From NCBI RefSeq assembly GCF_000758705.1, contig NZ_CP009287.1:4836001-4900000 (forward strand): a stretch of DNA of 64,000 nt, in the 5' to 3' direction. Source of the stretch: Paenibacillus graminis. Lineage in GTDB: Bacteria > Bacillota > Bacilli > Paenibacillales > Paenibacillaceae. The position numbers and the translations under genes are program-made. The notes beneath the pieces are model-generated. The model worked only from the letters and a program-made list of their open reading frames with translations. It had not been told where the DNA came from and did not search any database. The stretch's first letter is position 1, and every line of letters starts with the position of its first letter. Positions 55,008 to 63,377 of the stretch are shown here, in pieces.

Positions 55008-55739
55008 CTATTGGTAGCGCAGGAACAGGATATTATTCTCCAGATGGACATGCTCAAAGGTCATTCCCTCCAGCTCTTCAAGCCGGGCATAGGTTAGACG
55101 GTAGGTTGTGCAGGCATGCTCCGGCGGTGTGAAGTCACCGGTAACTCTCCGCAGCTCGCGCAAAATATCGCCCGCCCCGTCATGCTCCTCTTCCAGCGTA
55201 CGCAGAAGTCCACGCAGCTCAGTCAGGCTGTCCTCTGTAGGATTCTTTTCATAAGCCAGCATTTTGGGGAACTCGCTTTCTTCTTCCTTGGCCGTATGCT
55301 CCAGCAATTCCTCCCGCAGTGTATGGAACAGCCGGTACACTTCCGCCAAGTGCGGAGAGTCCTCACCATGTACACGGAAGACCTTCGTCACATTCTGGGC
55401 AATCAGCGGCAGCTCCTCGCGCAAATATCTGTGATGCTTATTGATAATGTATTCGACCAGCTCTTCTGACGAAGCTTCATTCCAAGCCGTATCTTCTTCC
55501 AGCACCGGATGTTCGGCCCGCAGCTTGTTCAGGTCCTGGAGCACTGCTCCTGTATCAAGCCCTTTTTCTGCTGCAGCCTCTGCCAGAGGTTTCGCACCTC
55601 CGCAGCAGAAATCAATCCGCTGTGCCTTGAAATAATCCGCCGCTTTGGGGAATTGAAGGACGATATCTCTAACCATCGCTTCACCGGAAAAATGGACGGA
55701 GGTTTCCGTCACTGTATTGTTAAATTGTTTGGCCGTCAT
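55008..55739 (-). CDS. ric: Iron-sulfur cluster repair di-iron protein (ScdA/YtfE)
   Basis: Repairs iron-sulfur clusters damaged by nitric oxide or oxidants. Residues 1-70 form the ScdA N-terminal domain with FCCGGAKPL. Residues 80-243 form a hemerythrin-like four-helix bundle with metal-binding His/Glu in KHHRYLREEL, HTAKEEES, EEEHDGAGD and FEHVHLENN. At 243 residues it is normal. Its closeness to nitrite reductase and Fnr fits a role against NO formed from nitrite. A weaker Fnr-type box precedes it. Confidence 0.94.
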   Translation of the reverse strand: MTAKQFNNTVTETSVHFSGEAMVRDIVLQFPKAADYFKAQRIDFCCGGAKPLAEAAAEKGLDTGAVLQDLNKLRAEHPVLEEDTAWNEASSEELVEYIINKHHRYLREELPLIAQNVTKVFRVHGEDSPHLAEVYRLFHTLREELLEHTAKEEESEFPKMLAYEKNPTEDSLTELRGLLRTLEEEHDGAGDILRELRRVTGDFTPPEHACTTYRLTYARLEELEGMTFEHVHLENNILFLRYQ

Positions 55740-55786
55740 GCTGGCCCCTCCCTTACGTTGTTGGTCTAGGTTTCTTTTACCCTTTT

Positions 55787-55829
55787 ACCTTAACGCGGGC
55801 TGGGGTGGCCGCTTGTGATTGTACGCACT
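55787..55829 (-). promoter_or_regulatory. Candidate Fnr-type promoter of ric
   Basis: TGTGATTGTACGCACT (55814-55829) matches the box at 8 or 9 positions, and TAAGGT (55787-55792, minus strand) lies 21 bases downstream, the same geometry as at pflB. The -10 is poor, so this is tentative. Confidence 0.4.
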
Positions 55830-55960
55830 AAATATAAAAAATTTTAATGAACGTCAGGATCTCAAGCATAGTTTAGGAAATTAATATCAAAAGCTGTGTA
55901 TTGAGATTTGCTTAACCTTAGGGAAGACACTGGATCAACTTTTTTGGGAGGGTGCTGAGC

Positions 55961-56418
55961 ATGGGGAGAACTAATCTGGATGAAAGACAATTGCAAAAAA
56001 AGCACAAAGCGGGGAATCAGGCGTTTATCCTGCTGGCTTTCTTGCAGCTCGCGGATATGGGGCTGCAAAATTACGGAATTCACTGGCTTGAATATCCCCT
56101 GAGCAATTACGTTATATTTCTTGTTGGGGTGGGCTCCTACCTGGTACGGATTATCTGGTACGGATTATCTGGAACGGATCCTATGCAGGACCGGGCAGCG
56201 GAAATCTGACGGCTAATGGCAGAAGTTTATTGAGTGGGGTTCTGGCGATTCTTGTCGCGCTATGCGTCATTACCGCCGCCTGGATGGGCCCATCCGGCAA
56301 AACATCTGAGGGTACCGGCACCGGACCGGCGGTTCTGATGATTTCTACAGCAGTTGGACTGGTCATCCTGGGTGCGGTGTTCTGGATCAGAAGAAGAAAC
56401 AACCGGGATGAAGCATAG
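55961..56418 (+). pseudogene. Small membrane protein gene split by a 14-bp tandem duplication
   Basis: The first frame runs from ATG 55961 (behind GGGAGGGTG) to a stop at 56209; the second continues in another frame to 56418. At the break CTGGTACGGATTAT occurs twice in tandem (56141-56154 and 56155-56168), followed by CTGG. Removing one 14-bp unit joins the frames into about 148 residues reading VGSYLVRIIWNGSYAGPGSG. The joined product has four hydrophobic segments (about 20-38, 45-65, 89-108, 115-135) and a basic C-terminus (WIRRRNNRDEA), resembling a DUF6773-type membrane protein. It may be a true pseudogene, a phase-variable gene or a sequencing artefact. Confidence 0.8.
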
Positions 56419-56458
56419 TATTACCATTGGGTTCCAAACATAACCCTGTGATCAAAGT

Positions 56459-56512
56459 TGAGAGTGCTGCCAGTTCGAATCATCTACCGTCCGGCAGCGC
56501 TCTTCCTTCAGC
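56459..56512 (+). terminator. Terminator after the split membrane-protein gene
   Basis: GAGAGTGCTGCC pairs with GGCAGCGCTCTTC across a long loop, followed by a T-rich stretch. Confidence 0.6.
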
Positions 56513-56531
56513 TTTTCAAATTCCCGGCTAT

Positions 56532-56716
56532 GATGCGGACTGGAGATCCGTTATTGACGCGAATCAGGCGATTCGGCAGTACTAACGGACAAGGCTTCCG
56601 TTATTTGACCAATAACTCTTCATTCCGGGCCAGAAATGACGAAATAAGGGCTCCTGAGTCCGATTCAAGAGAAAAAGCAGACTTTTTCATAAAATAACGT
56701 CTTCTCTGTCCGCATC
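56532..56716. repeat. Extragenic forward-forward-reverse-reverse repeat, second sequence type
   Basis: Forward units GATGCGGACTGGAGATCCGT (56532) and AACGGACAAGGCTTCCGTTA (56584) are 50 nt apart. Inverted units end in GAGTCCG (56662) and CTGTCCGCATC (56715), also 50 nt apart. Each unit runs into TTATT. The layout equals that of the GTGGAAAAAGG copies, but the motif is different. It fills the gap before the next gene; nothing codes here. Confidence 0.7.
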
Positions 56717-56821
56717 ACTCAGAAAATAGCCCTGGCTCCCCCTCTTGCGCAGCCTGCAACCTATCTTTATTCAGCTGCCAAGCCCATCCCCTAAACACAA
56801 CAAATACACACGAAATGTATA

Positions 56822-56854
56822 CCAAAAAACACCCCTTAATCGAGGTGTTTTCAT
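56822..56854 (-). terminator. Terminator of the unknown gene at 56.9-57.6 kb
   Basis: On the minus strand, GAAAACACC and GGTGTTTTTT pair across a loop that ends in a T-run. Confidence 0.75.
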
Positions 56855-56878
56855 TATGATATCCCCTTATTCATGACT

Positions 56879-57601
56879 CTATTTCACATTGGCCCGCATA
56901 TACGTCCGCTTGCCCTGCGCATCCTTCAAATAAGGCCCCAGCCCGGCAAAACGCGAGTGGTCGACATAAACGCCAGTCATCCAGCGGCCTTCGGTCAGGC
57001 CTCCGTTCCACTGCAGCACCAGATCGGGAGCAGCGATCCATTCCTGATACACCCGGATGTTCGTTTCCTGATATTCTTTGCAGCGCTTGCCGTTTTCAAT
57101 CAGACGCTGTTTGCTCAGATAGGTAGGGACGAAGTATGTCGAGATTGTATCCAGATCGGCCTCATCCAGAAAAGCTTCCTCACCCAAATAGGGCTGGAAG
57201 AGCACGGTATTTTCATACATCGACCAAATCACGGCTTGCAGCACCATGCTCTGCCGGATGCCATTATGAAAGGTGAATCTGCGCTGATTCCCTGAGGATG
57301 GAAAAGCCGGACCTGCCGAAGGTTCCAGGCAATGACGCTCACAACCGATGTTTTTCCAGCCCGCCTGGCTCTGAATCCATTTTTGAAAAACACTGCCGGT
57401 AGCGTTATCCCCTTTATATAAGGAAGAGATGATTTCATAAGGTACCCCAATCCAGTCGTTCCACAAGGAATCGGGAAGGTGGCTGTGAAGCATGAACAGC
57501 ACTTTGTCATAAATTAGCTGCACCCTGATTGAAGCACTCTCCAGTTCGGCAACATCTTTTTTTCCATAGGTTATTTCCCGGGAAAACAAGGTGGTTGTCA
57601 T
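56879..57601 (-). CDS. Hypothetical protein, 240 residues
   Basis: Not recognised. A soluble, Trp/Tyr-rich protein without signal peptide or membrane segment. Notable stretches are SLWNDWIGVPYEIISSL, a Cys-containing GCERHC, FHNGIRQSMVLQAVIWSM, a middle part rich in acidic residues (LGEEAFLDEADLDTIS) and a C-terminal EWIAAPDLVLQWNGG. It has AGGAGGCGAGGAAG ahead of its ATG and its own terminator, so it looks like a real, expressed single gene. No mobile-element signs. Confidence 0.7.
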   Translation of the reverse strand: MTTTLFSREITYGKKDVAELESASIRVQLIYDKVLFMLHSHLPDSLWNDWIGVPYEIISSLYKGDNATGSVFQKWIQSQAGWKNIGCERHCLEPSAGPAFPSSGNQRRFTFHNGIRQSMVLQAVIWSMYENTVLFQPYLGEEAFLDEADLDTISTYFVPTYLSKQRLIENGKRCKEYQETNIRVYQEWIAAPDLVLQWNGGLTEGRWMTGVYVDHSRFAGLGPYLKDAQGKRTYMRANVK

Positions 57602-57783
57602 CTTCCTCGCCTCCTAAAAGTTTTGTTGATTATAAAATATATACTTTTTTTGCTAGTGTCACCATGTTCAACTATATCCGCATTATCATGTGCCATTCGC
57701 CATACGACAGAGATAGGCAGCAACTTTTTTCTATTATATTATATTCTGACATGTTATGTGCATTTTTATTTTGCGGCTGTTTG

Positions 57784-57822
57784 AAAAAAGCCCCGCTCTC
57801 CACATTCCGGAAAGGGGGCTAT
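57784..57822 (-). terminator. Terminator of the HxlR regulator gene
   Basis: On the minus strand, AGCCCCCTTTCC and GGAGAGCGGGGCT pair and are followed by six T. Confidence 0.75.
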
Positions 57823-57843
57823 CTACAGGACATTTAAGCAGGG

Positions 57844-58161
57844 TTATTCGACCCAGCTCTCCGCCCAAGACTGAATCTGCTGCATAACCGGCTCAAGCGC
57901 ACGGCCTTTGGTTGTCAGTTCATACTCGATGCGTACGGGTGTTTCCGGGTACACATGGCGTACCAGAATTCCTTCACACTCCAGGTCCTTCATTCGTTCG
58001 GACAACATCTTATCGCTCATCGACGGGATTAGACCGGAAATATCCTTGAACCGTTTGGGTCCGCTCATCAATGTCTGAATAATAAGTCCATTCCAACGTT
58101 TACCTAAGAAGGAGAAGGCCGATTCGAATCGAGGGCACATCGTCAATTGATGTTCTTCCAT
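57844..58161 (-). CDS. HxlR family transcriptional regulator
   Basis: A 105-residue winged-helix regulator of the HxlR family (CPRFESAFSFLGKRWNGLIIQTLMSGPKRFKDIS, then MLSERMKDLECEGILVRHVYPETPVRIEYELT). The single N-terminal Cys9 stands where redox-sensing members such as YodB and HypR carry theirs, so it may respond to electrophiles or disulfide stress; this is an inference. The start is ATG behind GAGAGGTGAG. Its target is not evident; the neighbours are unrelated. Confidence 0.88.
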   Translation of the reverse strand: MEEHQLTMCPRFESAFSFLGKRWNGLIIQTLMSGPKRFKDISGLIPSMSDKMLSERMKDLECEGILVRHVYPETPVRIEYELTTKGRALEPVMQQIQSWAESWVE

Positions 58162-58262
58162 TATTCTCACCTCTCACTTTCGAAACTTACTATAAGTTAG
58201 TATATATAATTTTAACACATTTATAACACAATGAACATCGTTTGGCAAAAAAAAGTTCAATC

Positions 58263-58580
58263 CTATAAGTCTTGCCGCGGTTTCCTCCCCGCTATCGCCT
58301 CAGACACAACATAGGCAAGATCATCATTGCTGTACAGGGACAGCACCCCAAGCACAGTATCGTCGGAAATAAACCCGGCCTCTTCAATCGGCACAGTCAG
58401 GGACAGCGCATGGCTCAGCGCCGCATTTCCTTCCTGCTGCGGATAGGCTTGAAGATACAGAGCATGCGGGTCCAGCTTGTTGTTCACACACCACTGGGCA
58501 AAAACCAGGATCATCATTTCCTCATCCCGCTTATAGCTCTCGATGATTTGTTCTTCCGTTGATTTGCGGTAATCATCCAT
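58263..58580 (-). CDS. Hypothetical protein, 105 residues
   Basis: Not recognised. A small acidic, probably helical soluble protein (MDDYRKSTEEQIIESYKRDEEMMILVFAQWC, later LSLYSNDDLAYVVSEAI). GGAGGAAACAAC precedes the ATG, which supports expression. It lies 25 bases after a Gfo/Idh/MocA gene on the same strand and may be co-transcribed with it. No signal peptide or known motif. Confidence 0.65.
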   Translation of the reverse strand: MDDYRKSTEEQIIESYKRDEEMMILVFAQWCVNNKLDPHALYLQAYPQQEGNAALSHALSLTVPIEEAGFISDDTVLGVLSLYSNDDLAYVVSEAIAGRKPRQDL

Positions 58581-58605
58581 GTTGTTTCCTCCTTTCTGGT
58601 CCCCA

Positions 58606-59541
58606 TTAATCAGCTAATTTCGCTGCCAGCTCATGGCTGGGCAGGATGGATGAAGCAGATATGCCGCATTGCGCTGGTGTGTCCATGCTGCTCAAAAAAT
58701 GATTCACCGCACCACTGAAACCCCTGCGTTCAAGCACGGTATCCCAGCTCCCGAAATTCTGAATGCGCGGCAGTGAACCTTTCTCGTACAGCGTGGCCCG
58801 TTCCATATCCACAACCTCTACAGACCTGCCATTGCCGTGCAGCTCCAGCTTCTCCAGGTCTGCACCCGCATCCCGTACCATGCTGTACACACCGGTCGCA
58901 CCCTGATTCCAGCCCAGCATCCCGGAAGACTGCAGCAGCCGGCCTGCAGCATCAGCTTTCAGACTGCTGTGCAGCAGTTCAGCGTCTTCCCCGCATAACC
59001 AGAGCAGCAGATCCAGCATATGGATCAGGTCGTCATGGACAGTCTCACGGCTGCTGCCGGATTGCAGCCTGGTCCGGTGCTTGAACGCCTGGCAGGCGCT
59101 GATGCCGCCTGTTGTATCCAGCCAGGCTTTGGCGGCCGTATACATGGGCGCGTAGCGGCGGTTGAAGCCCACACCCAGAAGCAGCCCCTTCTCTTCAGCG
59201 AAGCCGGCCATCCGGCGCGATTCTTCCAGATCATAAGACAGCGGCTTGTCCACATATACTGATATTCCATGATTTAAACATTTCATAACAATATCATAAT
59301 GTGTCGGGGTTGGGCTATGCACAAATACCGCATCCGGCCCCCAGGACAACAGCTCATTCAAATCCGTAGTGCCTCTGGGAAAACGGTAAGAATGGACTGC
59401 CCCCTGCACAGTAGACGGCGAATGGCTGAGCACACCCACCACTTCTACCTGATCATGGCGGGAGAGCAGCGGCAGATAGACTTTGCGGGCGATGTCGCCG
59501 AGGCCAACCATCGCCACCTTAGTGCGTTCGGTAATTTCCAT
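58606..59541 (-). CDS. Gfo/Idh/MocA family oxidoreductase
   Basis: NAD(P)-dependent sugar-type dehydrogenase. The N-terminal Rossmann motif is VAMVGLGDIARKVYLP, followed by GPDAVFVHSPTPTHYDIV and the family lysine in VYVDKPLSYDLEES. GVGFNRRYAPMYTAAKAWL opens the C-terminal alpha/beta domain with HDDLIHMLDLLLWL supplying the catalytic-type His. At 311 residues it is slightly short. The start is ATG 59541 behind AAGGAGATAT. The sugar substrate is unknown. Confidence 0.88.
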   Translation of the reverse strand: MEITERTKVAMVGLGDIARKVYLPLLSRHDQVEVVGVLSHSPSTVQGAVHSYRFPRGTTDLNELLSWGPDAVFVHSPTPTHYDIVMKCLNHGISVYVDKPLSYDLEESRRMAGFAEEKGLLLGVGFNRRYAPMYTAAKAWLDTTGGISACQAFKHRTRLQSGSSRETVHDDLIHMLDLLLWLCGEDAELLHSSLKADAAGRLLQSSGMLGWNQGATGVYSMVRDAGADLEKLELHGNGRSVEVVDMERATLYEKGSLPRIQNFGSWDTVLERRGFSGAVNHFLSSMDTPAQCGISASSILPSHELAAKLAD

Positions 59542-59682
59542 AAGAATATCTCCTTGGCTGTCTGTAGTTCCTTTTAGACGTATTATACCGTGACAAGCCG
59601 CAGCGACAAATGATCTTTGCTTCATTAAATGCTTTTTTTTCAGTATGATGAGATGAATGAGGGACAGAAAGGGCATAGTAGA

Positions 59683-60297
59683 ATGAGAAAATGGCTGACG
59701 GTATTGCTGTATGTTTCGGGGATTATCCTCGCGTTTATCTACAGATATGACATCCTGGCCTGGCTGCGTCAGGACCACAATGCGCTTCTGGGGCTAAGTG
59801 CCGCCGCTTTACTGGCGCTCTTCCCTGTGGTGCCTTATAAGCTGATCATCGGGATATACGGTTATGCCTACGGAAGTCTGACCGCTGCGGTGATCTGCTG
59901 GAGTGCCTCCACCCTGGCCGGGGCGGTTATCTATGGCATTGTTAAATACATGTTCCAGGAAAAAGCCAGTAAATATCTGGCTTCTGTGCCTGCCCTGGGC
60001 AAATTCACATCTGCCGTGCAGCGGAGGCCGTTTGCCGCTGTAGTCCTCGCCCGGCTGGCTCCTGTCATCCCGCAGATGGCGGTCAACATTTACGCAGGGG
60101 CTGCCGGTTTACCCTTTTGGAGCTATCTCGCCGCATCTGGGCTCGGCAAAATCCCCGGCATCGCCTTATATGCTTTTCTTGGAGGCCAGCTCTTCAGCCA
60201 TCCGCGAAGCGGGCTGATGGCAATCCTGGTATATGTGGTTGTGCTCGCTCTGGCTGTATTAGCGCTCCGCCCGCGGTCGCTTTGGACCAAGGAATGA
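59683..60297 (+). CDS. TVP38/TMEM64 family membrane protein
   Basis: A 204-residue inner-membrane protein of the DedA-related TVP38/TMEM64 (VTT domain) family; members are linked to lipid scrambling or transport. Hydrophobic helices lie around 5-25, 38-58, 65-95, 130-165 and 175-198. The family core is FPVVPYKLIIGIYGYAYGS followed by VVLARLAPVIPQMAVNIYAGAAG with the conserved Arg. Several ATGs could serve; 59683 is chosen because it leads straight into the first helix, though its ribosome binding site is weak. Confidence 0.8.
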   Translation: MRKWLTVLLYVSGIILAFIYRYDILAWLRQDHNALLGLSAAALLALFPVVPYKLIIGIYGYAYGSLTAAVICWSASTLAGAVIYGIVKYMFQEKASKYLASVPALGKFTSAVQRRPFAAVVLARLAPVIPQMAVNIYAGAAGLPFWSYLAASGLGKIPGIALYAFLGGQLFSHPRSGLMAILVYVVVLALAVLALRPRSLWTKE

Positions 60298-60399
60298 CTA
60301 AATAGGCTTGGAATGGCGGCCCGCTGGCAGGCTGCGCCTTTTTGTTTTATAATTACATTGTGATCTATTTAATTGCAATCTATGAATGGAGGGATATTC

Positions 60400-61386
60400 A
60401 TGAGTGATGTTCAATCTGACAATATAAGCAGTAATACGGAAAAAGCCACATTTGCCGGGGGCTGCTTCTGGTGCATGGTATCTCCTTTTGAAGAACTGCC
60501 GGGGATTGTCGAGATCGTATCCGGGTATACCGGCGGACATACCGTTAACCCGACCTATGAGGAGGTTTGCTCAGAAACCACGGGACATGTGGAAGCGGTG
60601 CAGATCACCTTTAATCCCGATATTTTCCCATATACCAAGCTGCTGGAGCTGTTCTGGCAGCAGATTGATCCAACCGATGCCGGCGGGCAGTTCTATGACC
60701 GCGGAACTTCATACGGTACCGCTATTTTTACCCATTCCGAAGCGCAGCGGCAACAGGCGGAAGCCTCAAAGGCGGCACTCCAGGCCAGCGGGCATTTCTC
60801 CGCTCCGATTGTGACGCCCATTCTGCCGGCCAAGCCGTTTTACCGTGCAGAAGAGTACCACCAGGGTTATCATCACAAGAATCCCGGCCACTATAAACGG
60901 TACCGCCAGGGCTCCGGCCGGGACGCCTTTATTGAGGAGCACTGGAAGCACAAGGAAGATAAGGCCAGTCTGAAGGATCGGCTGACCCCGCTGCAATATG
61001 AAGTCACTCAGAACAATGCGACCGAATCCCCTTTCCGCAACGAATTCTGGGACCATCACGGGGATGGCATCTATGTGGACATTGTATCCGGAGAGCCGCT
61101 GTTCAGCTCCCGGGACAAATTTGATTCCGGCTGCGGCTGGCCCAGCTTCACCCGTCCGATCCGTGATTATTCGGTCAAAGAGAAAACAGATCTCAGCCAT
61201 CTGATGATCCGCACCGAAGTCCGCAGCAAAACAGCCGATTCCCATCTTGGGCATGTCTTCAACGACGGCCCCGGCCCAAATGGCCTGCGATACTGCATTA
61301 ACTCAGCGGCATTGCGTTTTGTTCCAAAAGAAGACTTGGAGAAAGAAGGCTACGGCGAATACCGCGCGCTGTTCCAACATGCTTAA
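60400..61386 (+). CDS. msrAB: Fused peptide methionine sulfoxide reductase MsrA/MsrB
   Basis: Repairs both stereoisomers of methionine sulfoxide. The N-terminal MsrA domain (about 15-165) has the active site GGCFWC (catalytic Cys22) and the [16 protein letters not shown] signature. The C-terminal MsrB domain (about 185-325) has [29 protein letters not shown] and the catalytic Cys in [13 protein letters not shown]. Zinc-binding CxxC pairs of other MsrB are absent. At 328 residues it is a normal fusion. ATG 60400 follows TGGAGGGA. Confidence 0.95.
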   Translation: MSDVQSDNISSNTEKATFAGGCFWCMVSPFEELPGIVEIVSGYTGGHTVNPTYEEVCSETTGHVEAVQITFNPDIFPYTKLLELFWQQIDPTDAGGQFYDRGTSYGTAIFTHSEAQRQQAEASKAALQASGHFSAPIVTPILPAKPFYRAEEYHQGYHHKNPGHYKRYRQGSGRDAFIEEHWKHKEDKASLKDRLTPLQYEVTQNNATESPFRNEFWDHHGDGIYVDIVSGEPLFSSRDKFDSGCGWPSFTRPIRDYSVKEKTDLSHLMIRTEVRSKTADSHLGHVFNDGPGPNGLRYCINSAALRFVPKEDLEKEGYGEYRALFQHA

Positions 61387-61416
61387 TTAACCGTATCAAC
61401 GTACACGGCTGAATCT

Positions 61417-61462
61417 TAAAACGGCTGCACCGTCCTCCAGAGGACAGTGCAGCCGTTTTTGA
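61417..61462 (+). terminator. Terminator of msrAB
   Basis: AAAACGGCTGCAC-GTCCTC and GAGGAC-GTGCAGCCGTTTT form a long stem followed by T. The AACGGCTGC arm recurs at 16.2 and 42.3 kb. Confidence 0.9.
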
Positions 61463-61664
61463 TTTGAGGACTATCCCCCTTCCAGTGTTCCGATTCCCAG
61501 CCTTACCGCCGAGATTGCTTATATTAACTCTACTTTTTCCCGCTATTCGCTCTTCAGTAAGCTGTTTGCGTCTATTTAAGTGTACTAATTCCAACTCGCT
61601 TTCCTGCCACAACCCGTGGCCCTGTCCATGGTTTCCAGGTTTCCGGCCTCCTCCTGCACACATA

Positions 61665-62807
61665 TTACTCCGGCTTTTGATCGTCAAACTCATCTTCAAC
61701 CTGCGCAGGTGCAGGCTGTTCATCCGCCTTTTGCGGCTTCGGCTGATGCGGCTCCCGGTTGGCCATCCGCGTGCGCTCCACCTTTTCATGATCCCGCGGC
61801 TTGGCTTTTCTGCGGAGCCAGAGCACAACCAACACCACAATGGCAGCTATAATCAATACCGGGAATGCGGCCGCCAGGAAGATGAAGATCCACTGAAACA
61901 TTACGGATAACGCGTGCAGACTGCCCTGAAGCGCATCCGAAGCCCGGTTCATCAGCGGGCCTTGTTCTTTTGTCTTTGTAATATTCAAGCTTTCATCGGT
62001 CTGATACAAGCGAAGCTCAACTGTTGAAAATGAGACATTCTGGTCAATATAGCGCATTCTGCCCTTGATCGTCTCAATCTCTTCCTGAATGGCGCCGAGC
62101 TGGTTCGCAAACGCTACGAGGTCGGCGGATTTGGTTGCCTTTTTCATAAACTCGATGTACTGGCTCTCCATCAGCTGCTTGGCTTTGAGGCGCGACTCCA
62201 AATCCACATATTCCTCTGAAACATCCTGACCCTGAATCTGACGCTGAAGCTTTTCGTTTTTGATTTTTTCCAGGCTGCTTAGAAAGGGGGAAAACCCGGA
62301 CGCCGGCACCTTAAGAATAAAGGTTCCGCCCCGCTCATACTCGGATGTGCTTTCCGAAAATTCAATTATATAGCCATTGGCAAGGGTCACCATATTCCGG
62401 ACCTCTGTCTGCGCCGCAGCGTAATCCTTCACTTCCATGGTGAGATTGGCGTGATAGATCAGTTTTTTGTTCAGTCCTGCCACAACGTCGCTTCCTGTAA
62501 AACCAGCCGTTCCCTTTGACGTCTGCGCTGCGTCCATGCTGTCGGCAGCTGAATTTCCACCCCCGCCCTTGGTCCCTTTGGCGGCAGGTGCCTCAGCTTC
62601 AGAGCTCATAGACTGCTCTGCAACGTCTGCTGATGCGTTCTGCGCCGCACCGCCGTCTACGCTGGCCTCCGTACTGGCAGTATCCGCCTTCATAAGCGAA
62701 TTCCCCGCAGCATCGTTGTTTTCTCCAGACCCGCACCCTGCCACAACCACAGCAAACATCAATAATCCCAATAGATAAAACAGATAATGCAGACCCCTTT
62801 TTTGCAT
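61665..62807 (-). CDS. DUF4349 domain lipoprotein
   Basis: A 380-residue membrane lipoprotein (lipobox VVAGC, Cys25) with a low-complexity Ala/Ser-rich region (about 30-105), a DUF4349 domain with a long coiled coil (about 110-280, YHANLTMEVKDYAAAQTEV and GAIQEEIETIKGRMRYIDQN), one helix near 295-325 and a basic/acidic tail (LRRKAKPRDHEKVERTR). Family function is not known. It divergently faces the DUF1540 gene. Confidence 0.82.
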   Translation of the reverse strand: MQKRGLHYLFYLLGLLMFAVVVAGCGSGENNDAAGNSLMKADTASTEASVDGGAAQNASADVAEQSMSSEAEAPAAKGTKGGGGNSAADSMDAAQTSKGTAGFTGSDVVAGLNKKLIYHANLTMEVKDYAAAQTEVRNMVTLANGYIIEFSESTSEYERGGTFILKVPASGFSPFLSSLEKIKNEKLQRQIQGQDVSEEYVDLESRLKAKQLMESQYIEFMKKATKSADLVAFANQLGAIQEEIETIKGRMRYIDQNVSFSTVELRLYQTDESLNITKTKEQGPLMNRASDALQGSLHALSVMFQWIFIFLAAAFPVLIIAAIVVLVVLWLRRKAKPRDHEKVERTRMANREPHQPKPQKADEQPAPAQVEDEFDDQKPE

Positions 62808-62975
62808 CCTCATTCCTCCAAAAGTGTAGTGGAAACTCCGCTTCTGTTGTGCAGATTGCTGACGCGTAAGCTTTTTGTCTCTTGGCTTTCCGCGTTATAC
62901 TCTTTGACGATCCAAAAGCTGGAAGGTTGCAGAAAAGCAGTAAATTTCCCAGTTTGGCAGTCCCGGTTCCCCCGT

Positions 62976-63150
62976 TTGCTAGCGTTTGCATGATTTGCTA
63001 AAATAAGGTGTCTGTAAAGACGGGAAACACCAATAACCCTATATCCGCAAGGAATAAGGGTTAGGTTCTGCCCGGACAAGCTCCACCTTGCCGGTCAGAT
63101 CATGCTGGTTCGGCTGCTGCCCTTCCACGACAAGGGGAGGTGAGGCCCTC
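62976..63150 (+). promoter_or_regulatory. Promoter and structured 5' leader of the DUF1540 gene
   Basis: TTGCTA (62976-62981) and TAAAAT (62999-63004) are 17 bases apart. The roughly 140-base leader contains GGTGT..ACACC (63007-63029) and ACCCTATATCC..GGAATAAGGGT (63038-63062) stems and a CGGACAAGC..CTTGCCGG stem. No known riboswitch consensus was recognised. Confidence 0.4.
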
Positions 63151-63303
63151 ATGGCAAAAGACGTACAATGCGCAGTGAATTCCTGCACCTACTGGGCAGA
63201 GGAAAACAGATGCAATGCCGAATCCATCTTTGTGGCCTACCACAGTTCAAAACAGCCTTCAAATGCTGAGGAAACAGACTGCCAAACCTTTGAAAGAAAA
63301 TAA
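63151..63303 (+). CDS. DUF1540 Cys-rich small protein
   Basis: A 50-residue protein with the DUF1540 pattern: VQCAVNSCTYWAEENRCNAESI and a final DCQTFERK, four Cys in C-x5-C-x8-C then C, likely to bind a metal ion. GGGGAGGTGAGG stands upstream of ATG 63151; longer upstream frames lack such a site. The function of the family is unknown; members are common in spore formers. Confidence 0.82.
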   Translation: MAKDVQCAVNSCTYWAEENRCNAESIFVAYHSSKQPSNAEETDCQTFERK

Positions 63304-63311
63304 GCCCAGGT

Positions 63312-63346
63312 TAGAAGGGACCCTCCACGGTCCCTTCTTGCTTATT
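63312..63346 (+). terminator. Terminator of the DUF1540 gene
   Basis: AGAAGGGACC and GGTCCCTTCT pair across a 6-base loop and run into TGCTT. Confidence 0.7.
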
Positions 63347-63362
63347 CCCATTCTAGCAAGAT

Positions 63363-63377
63363 TGAGAATGATTATCA
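63363..63377. promoter_or_regulatory. Fur-box-like palindrome at the 3' end of metE
   Basis: TGAGAATGATTATCA differs at one base from the 7-1-7 Fur core TGATAATnATTATCA. It overlaps the metE stop codon and no promoter is visible next to it, so it may be fortuitous. Confidence 0.3.
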
